From NCBI RefSeq assembly GCF_900107795.1, contig NZ_FNRL01000002.1:62001-126000 (forward strand): 64,000 nucleotides of DNA, read 5' to 3'. Source of the stretch: Chitinophaga terrae (ex Kim and Jung 2007) (lineage in GTDB: Bacteria; Bacteroidota; Bacteroidia; Chitinophagales; Chitinophagaceae). The position numbers and the translations under genes are program-made. Below, in pieces: positions 58,271 to 64,000 of this stretch (its first letter is position 1; the number at the start of each line of letters is the position of its first letter). The notes under the pieces are model-generated. The model was not told the origin of the DNA. It searched no databases and worked only from the letters and a program-made list of their open reading frames with translations.

Positions 58271-60379
58271 TTATACCTGTATCATTGCCAGGAATTCATC
58301 TTCCGACAATATCTTGATTGTATTGATCTTTTTAGCTTTCTCCAGTTTGCTGCCGGCATCGTCGCCCACTACAAGGTAATTGAGCTTGCTGCTTACGCCG
58401 CTCATGATCTTGCCCCCTTCTTTCTCTACCATTTCTTCTGCCTCGCTGCGTTTCAGCTTATGCAGGGTACCGGTGAAGAGGAATGTCTGACCGCTTAAAT
58501 TACCGGTTTCATTACCCGATTTTTTTGTGTTCGTCATGTTGATGCCCAGCGCCGCCAGTTTCTGCAGCATGGCTATGTTGTCGTCGTTCTCGAAGAACAA
58601 ACGGATAGATCCTGCTACCTTAGGCCCTATGTCTTCCAGCGCCAGTATCTGTTCTTCTGTCCAATGCTGGAGGTCCATGATATTGGTAACTGCATTGGCC
58701 AGGGTTTTGGCAGTCGTTTCGCCTACATAACGGATACCGAGGCCAAAGATCAGGCGGTGCAGGGGCTGCGATTTGGATTGCTCTATAGCTGTTTGCAGGT
58801 TGGTAAGCGATTTCTTGCCAAAACCTTCCAGTGTTCCTATCTTCTCAAAATCCAGTTCATAAATGCCGGGTATATCTTTCAGCAAGCCTAACGAGTAAAA
58901 TTTGCGGACATTGCTTTCCCCGAAACTCCGGATGTCCATTGCATCTTTACTTACAAAATGGATCATCCTTTCCACAACCTGCGCCTCACAATTGATATTG
59001 GTGCAGCGCCATACGCTTTCCCCTTCCGGCTTTACAAGAACGTCATTACATACAGGGCAGTTGGCAGGGAAGACGATATCTTTCTCTTCGCCGGTTCTTA
59101 CATCTGCTATTGATTTCACGATATATGGGATCACATCGCCGGCTCTTTCAACTAATACCATATCTCCCAGTTTCAGGTCTTTCTCCCTGATCACATCTTC
59201 ATTAAAAAGGGAGATAGAAGAAACGGTAACGCCGCCGATATGTACCGGGTCAATTTTGGCAACAGGTGTGATGGAGCCTGTACGGCCTACCTGGAACTCT
59301 ACTGCGCGCAATTTGCTGGTGGCCTGTCTTGCCTTGAATTTATAGGCGATGGCCCAGCGCGGATGGTGAGTGGTCATCCCCAGCTTGTCCTGCAGGTCGT
59401 AATCGTTTACCTTGATCACCATTCCATCGATCTCATACGGCAGGTTATCTCTTTCCTGTTCAAATTCCAGGCAGTAATCGATCACTGCCTGTATGCCTTT
59501 CACTACTTTCTTTTCTTTGGACGGACTTCTGAAACCCAGGGATGAAAAGAGATCCAGCGTTCCGCTGTGCGTTCTCAGTTCTTTAGGTTCTTCGGCGCCC
59601 GGGCTCATATTATGAAAGCTCATATGGTAGAGGAACGCTTCCAGCCCGCGTTTGCCTACTTCTGAAGGGTCAACCATGCGCAGGGAACCTGAAGCCGCAT
59701 TACGAGGATTGGCCAGCGGCGGCAGGTTTTCAGCGATCCTTTTATCGTTGAAAGCTTTAAAGGTGTTTTTGTTGATGAGTACTTCGCCACGGATCTCGAT
59801 CTGGTGGATACCGTACTTGGAGAAGTTGGCGGATAAAGGAATAGAACGGATTTGCCTGATGTTGGTAGTAATGTCTTCTCCTGAAACGCCATCACCCCTG
59901 GTGGCGCCCCTTACCAGCCTGTCGTCTTCATAGATCAGTGAAATACTGGCGCCATCGAACTTGGGTTCTATGCAATATTCGATCTCCGGCAGGCCGGCGC
60001 TTTCTCTTGCCTTGCGGTCCCAGTCGAGCAGGTCGTCCGCATTGTAAGAGTTCTCGAGGCTCAGCATGGGAACAAGGTGTTGTACTGTTACAAACTCGTT
60101 CTTAATCCCTTTGGCTACACGTTGGGTTGGAGAGTCGGGGCTGATAAGGTGCGGGTTTTCCTGTTCCAGTTTCTTTAACCAGGCAAACAATTGATCATAT
60201 TCAAAGTCGCTGATCACCGGGTCGCTTTCTACGTAATATCGCCAGTCGTTATAGGAGATTACGCGGCGCAGCGATTCCAGCGTTTCATCAACATTATTGA
60301 GAAGTTGTTGTTTTTGCTGCAGGCTAAGTAATTCTTTGGCTGTTTGGGCCAGTGAGATTTCTATTTCCTTTGTGTACAT
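58271..60379 (-). CDS. ligA: NAD+-dependent DNA ligase
   Basis: A 702-residue ligase that seals nicks with NAD+. The adenylation motif is EPKFDGASISLIYE, with Lys140 as nucleophile (KxDG). The oligonucleotide-binding fold contains HHPRWAIAYKF and VGRTGSITPVA. The zinc finger is CPVCNDVLVKPEGESVWRCTNINCEAQ, and HhH motifs include FGLGIRYVGETTAKTLA. A BRCT domain closes it (LSGQTFLFTGTLHKLKRSEAEEMVEKEGGKI). Start ATG 60379. The usual single essential ligase. Confidence 0.95.
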   Translation of the reverse strand: MYTKEIEISLAQTAKELLSLQQKQQLLNNVDETLESLRRVISYNDWRYYVESDPVISDFEYDQLFAWLKKLEQENPHLISPDSPTQRVAKGIKNEFVTVQHLVPMLSLENSYNADDLLDWDRKARESAGLPEIEYCIEPKFDGASISLIYEDDRLVRGATRGDGVSGEDITTNIRQIRSIPLSANFSKYGIHQIEIRGEVLINKNTFKAFNDKRIAENLPPLANPRNAASGSLRMVDPSEVGKRGLEAFLYHMSFHNMSPGAEEPKELRTHSGTLDLFSSLGFRSPSKEKKVVKGIQAVIDYCLEFEQERDNLPYEIDGMVIKVNDYDLQDKLGMTTHHPRWAIAYKFKARQATSKLRAVEFQVGRTGSITPVAKIDPVHIGGVTVSSISLFNEDVIREKDLKLGDMVLVERAGDVIPYIVKSIADVRTGEEKDIVFPANCPVCNDVLVKPEGESVWRCTNINCEAQVVERMIHFVSKDAMDIRSFGESNVRKFYSLGLLKDIPGIYELDFEKIGTLEGFGKKSLTNLQTAIEQSKSQPLHRLIFGLGIRYVGETTAKTLANAVTNIMDLQHWTEEQILALEDIGPKVAGSIRLFFENDDNIAMLQKLAALGINMTNTKKSGNETGNLSGQTFLFTGTLHKLKRSEAEEMVEKEGGKIMSGVSSKLNYLVVGDDAGSKLEKAKKINTIKILSEDEFLAMIQV

Positions 60380-60463
60380 ATCGGGTTCGAACTTGGGCGT
60401 AAATTTAAAAAATTGGCCCTATTTGTTCGTTTTATGCCGATTTTTTCTTTCATTTGATTATAG

Positions 60464-60507
60464 TTCCACGCTGTAGTTATTTCTGTTCTTTTTACTGTAA
60501 TTCCACG
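60464..60507 (+). promoter_or_regulatory. Two TTCCACG direct repeats before the Nudix regulator gene
   Basis: TATAGTTCCACG (core 60464-60470) and TGTAATTCCACG (core 60501-60507) are direct repeats 37 bp apart, the second ending 5 bases before the ATG at 60513. A third, TTATAGTTCCACG (core 61589-61595), lies past the gene. They are candidate operators for this regulator. Confidence 0.4.
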
Positions 60508-60512
60508 TCTGT

Positions 60513-61232
60513 ATGATGTCGATGTACACCAAAAACATCAATACCCACCTTATTGAGATCAAAGATTATTTCAAGGTGGCAATATCGGTCGATTGCGTTA
60601 TTTTCGGATTTGCAGAGGATAAGTTAAAAGTGCTGTTGATCAAGTCGGACCTCAACGAGTACAAAGGTAAATGGTCTTTACTGGGCGATATTGTGCGCCC
60701 CGACGAAGAGTTGGAGAAGGCTGCGTACAGGATACTGAGCGATCGTACCGGCCTTGAAAATGTGTACCTGGAGCAGGTACAAACCTTTGGGGCGGTAGAC
60801 CGGCACCCGGCGGGCAGGGTGATCACAGTAGCTTACTATTCTGTTGTCAACCTCGCCGGCATCTGCCTGCAGGCGGCCAACCCTGAACTTCACTGGGTGC
60901 CTGTTGAAACAATAAGAGACATGGCCTTCGACCACCGGCAGATCCTGGAGGTTTGCCTCGATCGTTTGCAGCAGCAAATGATGGTGCAGCCGGTAGGTTT
61001 TAACCTGTTGCCGGAGAAATTCAGTTTAAGGGCTTTACAGGTGTTGTATGAAGCGGTGTTAAGAAGGGAATTGGACAGAAGGAATTTCAGGAAGAAGTTT
61101 TTGTCGATGGATCTGCTGGATGATCTGCAGGAAGAAGAATCAGATGTGCCGCACCGGCCGGCCAAGCTCTATAAATTCAACTTTAATAAATATGAGCAAC
61201 ACAGGAAGCGCTATCTCGCTATTGCTTTCTAG
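60513..61232 (+). CDS. NrtR/AraR-type Nudix-domain transcriptional regulator
   Basis: A 239-residue protein. Residues about 20-150 are a Nudix fold (VDCVIFGFAEDKLKVLLIKSD, GKWSLLGDIVRPDEELEKAAYRIL). The box that should read GX5EX7REUXEEXGU reads GDIVRPDEELEKAAYRILSDRTGL: the catalytic EE pair is replaced (D and R), so hydrolysis is unlikely. The C-terminal domain is a winged-helix type (FSLRALQVLYEAVLRRELDRRNFRKKFLS). Bacteroidota AraR (BT0354-like) and NrtR share this build and bind a sugar or nucleotide in the Nudix pocket. Ligand not known. Confidence 0.85.
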   Translation: MMSMYTKNINTHLIEIKDYFKVAISVDCVIFGFAEDKLKVLLIKSDLNEYKGKWSLLGDIVRPDEELEKAAYRILSDRTGLENVYLEQVQTFGAVDRHPAGRVITVAYYSVVNLAGICLQAANPELHWVPVETIRDMAFDHRQILEVCLDRLQQQMMVQPVGFNLLPEKFSLRALQVLYEAVLRRELDRRNFRKKFLSMDLLDDLQEEESDVPHRPAKLYKFNFNKYEQHRKRYLAIAF

Positions 61233-61645
61233 TTAACCTGTCAGTAATATTTTTTTCACACAAGTCAGCCTTTCAGGAACATACTGCGTTAATATCCGAA
61301 CGGTGAAAAAGCCTGATCCATAAGGATTTGAGCGGCATGCTTATGTCTTGGAATTGTAAACATTAAATTTTTCCAGAAAAACAAAAAAAAGTTTGTATTT
61401 AACAAAAATTTAAGTAAGATTGTGTAAGATATACACATCCTAGAGCAACTTTATTTATCAGTTATAAACCAAAATTTAAAGACGTTTCGCAGCTAAGACT
61501 ATTGCTTTGTTTTATTAGAAGTATGTAGAAAATTCCATTTAAAAAATTTGAAGACTACAAAATCATTTATACTAATGTGATTTTATAGTTCCACGTTATG
61601 AAATATAAGACTGCTAAGCATTATTGCCTTGTGTCTTACTTTACG

Positions 61646-61684
61646 CTTTCCCTTGTACAAGTTGTACAGGGGAAAGTTGTTTTT
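61646..61684 (+). terminator. Hairpin with T-rich tail
   Basis: CTTTCCCTTGTAC (61646-61658) and GTACAGGGGAAAG (61664-61676) form a 13-bp stem with one G-U pair and a 5-nt loop, followed by TTGTTTTT. It lies about 410 bp after the Nudix gene. Confidence 0.6.
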
Positions 61685-61779
61685 AGGGAAATACTAACCG
61701 TATTTACGATCAGTTAAAAATTTTGCAACACTTTCCGAACTCCGTTCAAACAATTCTAATTATCCGGAATCCCGCTGCC

Positions 61780-61802
61780 GGCCGGTATTTCCGGGCCTTT
61801 TT
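61780..61802 (+). terminator. GC-rich terminator close to icmF
   Basis: GGCCGG (61780-61785) and CCGGGCC (61791-61797) form a 6-bp stem with a one-base bulge and a 5-nt loop, followed by TTTTT. Its position 57 bp before the icmF start would shield icmF from upstream reading. Confidence 0.6.
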
Positions 61803-61858
61803 ATGTAAATTGCAAGTTAGGTTAGGGTAAATGCCCTGCCCGGAAAACTATTTTTGAT

Positions 61859-64000
61859 ATGGCTTATACACCACAACATAAGGTTCGCATTGTAACAGCA
61901 GCAGCGCTGTTCGACGGGCATGATGCCGCAATCAATATCATGCGTCGCATTATGCAGGCAAAAGGAGCAGAAGTAATTCATCTCGGGCATAACCGTTCAG
62001 CCGCCGAAATAGTAGACTGTGCCATTGAAGAGGATGCACAGGGTATTGCAGTAACTTCTTACCAGGGCGGGCACGTAGAGTTCTTTAAGTATATGTACGA
62101 CCTGCTGCAGGAAAAAGGATGCGGCCATATAAAGATCTTCGGCGGCGGTGGGGGAACCATACTGCCATCTGAAATTGAAGAACTGCATGCCTATGGCATC
62201 GCCAGGTTGTATTCGCCCGACGATGGCCGGCAAATGGGATTGGAAGGGATGATAGAAGACCTGATCAGGAAATGCGATGTAGCAGTTCAGCCTATTCCTG
62301 AAATGTCGCCGTCTGTGATCCCCGAACTCCAGGCTCATAAAAACCCGAAGATCATTGCCCGAGCTATCAGCCTGGCCGAAAGCGACCTACCGGTGGCCCT
62401 GTTAAGCCAGCAGAAGTCCGCTACTACCGTAACAGTAGGAGGCAGTGATGTAGTACACCTGTCGACCAATGAAACAGCCGATAAAAAACACCCCGTGCTG
62501 GGTATCACAGGTACAGGAGGCGCTGGTAAAAGCAGCGTCACAGACGAACTGGTAAGACGGTACCTGAACCAGTTCACGGATAAAACCATTGCAGTGATCT
62601 CTGTTGACCCGTCTAAAAAGAAAACGGGCGGGGCATTGCTGGGCGACAGGATCCGTATGAACTCCATTCATCACCCCCGCGCCTATATGCGTTCGCTGGC
62701 TACCCGCGAAAGCGATAAAGCGATCAGCGAACATATCCAGGAAGCGATTGACATCTGCAAACTGGCATCCTTCGATTTCATCATACTTGAAACTTCAGGT
62801 ATCGGTCAAAGCGATACCGCGATCACCGACTACTGCGACGTTTCTTTATATGTTATGACACCTGAATATGGCGCCGCCTCACAGCTGGAAAAGATCAACA
62901 TGCTGGATTACGCCGATGTGATAGCCATCAACAAATTTGATAAGGCAGGCGCACTCGACGCCCTGCACGATGTACGCAAGCAATACAAGCGCAATCACAA
63001 CCTCTGGGACGCTAAAGAAGATTCGCTTCCTGTGGTAGGCTCCATCGCTTCCCAGTTTAATGATGCAGGTATCAACCAGTTATTCGAACAGGTGATCAAT
63101 AAAGTGAAAGAGAAAACCGGCGTGAGCTTTGGCCCGCTGGCTCATGAAACAGTAAAGGCAACTTCCACCAAATCACAGATCATTCCTCCTGCCCGTGTAA
63201 GATACCTGGCAGAGATCACGGAAACCATAGCGGAATATGGGAAATGGGTAGATGAACAATGCAAACTGGCTACACAATTATACCAGGTAGAAGGAGTGAT
63301 AGCCATGGCGCCAGAACAGGCTTCCGCATTGGCCGATATCAAAGCTCATCTCGAAAAGGCCATACACCCGGAGTGCATGAAGCTGATCAAAGACTGGCCT
63401 GCCCTCGTAGCGAAATATAAATCCGAATTTTACGAGTTTAAAGTAAGAGATAAAGTAATTAAACTTCCTCTTTATACAGAGAGTTTAAGTCATACCAACA
63501 TACCAAAGGTTAGCCTTCCTGCCTATACAGGATGGGGCGACATACTCCGCTGGCAGTTGACAGAAAACCTGCCGGGAGAATTTCCTTACGCAGCAGGCGT
63601 GTTCCCGCTGAAAAGGGAAGGAGAAGATCCCACCCGGATGTTTGCCGGCGAAGGCGGCCCCGAAAGAACGAATAAACGCTTCCACTATGTATCGCTGGAG
63701 CAGCCTGCAAAACGGCTCTCTACCGCTTTCGACAGCGTTACGCTGTACGGCGAAGATCCGGCCATCCGGCCAGATATCTATGGAAAGATCGGCAACTCCG
63801 GCGTGAGTATAGCCACGGTCGACGATGCAAAGAAGCTCTACAGCGGGTTCGATCTATGCGATCCCAAAACCTCCGTGTCTATGACCATCAACGGTCCGGC
63901 GCCTATCCTGCTGGCTTTCTTCATGAATGCAGCTATAGATCAGCAATGTGAAAAGTACATCGCAGAAAACGGGTTAACAGAAGTAGTACAGGAACGGATA
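61859..64000 (+). CDS. icmF: Fused isobutyryl-CoA mutase IcmF (N-terminal two-thirds)
   Basis: The frame starts at ATG 61859 and leaves the window open after 714 codons; the family is about 1,090 residues. Residues 1-140 are the B12-binding domain: FDGHDAAIN with His21 as lower ligand to cobalt, followed by [14 protein letters not shown] and FGGGGGTI. Residues about 210-430 are the MeaB-like GTPase chaperone: P-loop [12 protein letters not shown] (215-226), then [21 protein letters not shown]. From about residue 520 the mutase barrel begins. It interconverts isobutyryl-CoA and n-butyryl-CoA with adenosylcobalamin. Confidence 0.93.
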   Translation, partial: MAYTPQHKVRIVTAAALFDGHDAAINIMRRIMQAKGAEVIHLGHNRSAAEIVDCAIEEDAQGIAVTSYQGGHVEFFKYMYDLLQEKGCGHIKIFGGGGGTILPSEIEELHAYGIARLYSPDDGRQMGLEGMIEDLIRKCDVAVQPIPEMSPSVIPELQAHKNPKIIARAISLAESDLPVALLSQQKSATTVTVGGSDVVHLSTNETADKKHPVLGITGTGGAGKSSVTDELVRRYLNQFTDKTIAVISVDPSKKKTGGALLGDRIRMNSIHHPRAYMRSLATRESDKAISEHIQEAIDICKLASFDFIILETSGIGQSDTAITDYCDVSLYVMTPEYGAASQLEKINMLDYADVIAINKFDKAGALDALHDVRKQYKRNHNLWDAKEDSLPVVGSIASQFNDAGINQLFEQVINKVKEKTGVSFGPLAHETVKATSTKSQIIPPARVRYLAEITETIAEYGKWVDEQCKLATQLYQVEGVIAMAPEQASALADIKAHLEKAIHPECMKLIKDWPALVAKYKSEFYEFKVRDKVIKLPLYTESLSHTNIPKVSLPAYTGWGDILRWQLTENLPGEFPYAAGVFPLKREGEDPTRMFAGEGGPERTNKRFHYVSLEQPAKRLSTAFDSVTLYGEDPAIRPDIYGKIGNSGVSIATVDDAKKLYSGFDLCDPKTSVSMTINGPAPILLAFFMNAAIDQQCEKYIAENGLTEVVQERI

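Larger units (their letters stand above)
61233..61858. other. Intergenic region before icmF with two terminator-like hairpins
   Basis: About 625 A/T-rich bases with no convincing gene. It contains a third TTCCACG motif (61589-61595) and the two hairpins listed separately. A perfect -7 box TATTTTTG at 61849-61856 ends 2 bases before the icmF start. I searched by eye for a cobalamin riboswitch and saw no B12 box. Confidence 0.6.

Noticed and set aside
61233..61858. Cobalamin riboswitch controlling icmF
   Set aside because: The enzyme uses B12, so I looked for the B12 box and the surrounding stems; no match was visible by eye. An Infernal search with the cobalamin model would settle it.
1..64000. 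Prophage, transposon, CRISPR, toxin-antitoxin or defence genes
   Set aside because: No integrase, transposase, repeat-spacer array, capsid or restriction gene is visible. Gene families and base usage are those of the conserved chromosome.

Overview
The window is a chromosomal segment from a member of the Bacteroidota, most likely the Chitinophagaceae (Chitinophaga-like). Reasons: lineage-typical families (IPExxxVDY, DUF4290, DUF5522, GldC, PorG/DUF6089), the order nadK-porG-uppS-bamA-ompH-ompH, promoters of the Bacteroidota type (TTG, about 19 bases, TAnnTTTG), and little Shine-Dalgarno sequence. No phage, insertion sequence, CRISPR array or known defence island is visible. Most of it is housekeeping sequence, so the unusual signals lie in RNA-like and intergenic elements and in a few residue or start-codon anomalies.

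Layout. 1-2.6 kb: a leftward operon (trmB, DUF5522, alkyltransferase-like protein, IPExxxVDY, pterin dehydratase, and a DISM-type signalling protein cut by the window edge). 2.65-2.94 kb: a free-standing leftward RNA gene that folds like a class II tRNA with a 74-nt variable region, with its own promoter and terminator, divergent from an Lrp/AsnC regulator. 4.5-12 kb: DUF4290-murA, gmk, a CNNM/CBS protein, a candidate small RNA, tatC, rpiB and an M28 peptidase. 12.5-21 kb: an HdeD-like protein, an ECF sigma factor, UvrD/PcrA helicase-recX-amidase-VOC-nagA, and a GT39 membrane glycosyltransferase. 21-27 kb: thiL and an IMPase leftward, GH3-LysE rightward, then an orphan 2-oxoacid:ferredoxin oxidoreductase beta subunit and an AhpD-like protein leftward. 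27-38 kb: a glutamate-carboxypeptidase-like M28 enzyme, a cell-wall amidase, an acyl-CoA dehydrogenase, a hydrolase, two glycosyltransferases, an orphan ABC permease and a lipoprotein. 38-50.5 kb: gldC, yqeY, cvpA, the envelope cluster (CBS protein, BamA-like protein, nadK, porG, uppS, bamA, two ompH) and rpmH-rnpA-yidD. 50.5-64 kb: a C-terminal protease, a Tat-exported Gfo/Idh oxidoreductase with a DUF1080 lipoprotein, sodA, a PAS-LuxR regulator, an SPFH protein, tadA, ligA, a Nudix-type regulator and the start of the fused mutase icmF.

How the genes work together. Envelope building dominates. MurA and UppS feed peptidoglycan, BamA and the OmpH chaperones assemble outer-membrane proteins, PorG and GldC belong to type IX secretion and gliding, and TatC can export the twin-arginine oxidoreductase seen at 52.3 kb. 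The most notable items for a second look are the tRNA-like RNA at 2.7-2.85 kb, the promoter-to-terminator small RNA candidate at 8.83-8.99 kb, the stop-to-stop 76-bp inverted repeat at 54.5-54.7 kb, rnpA without a canonical start codon, MurA with the fosfomycin-target Cys replaced by Asp, and a catalytically degenerate Nudix regulator flanked by three TTCCACG motifs.
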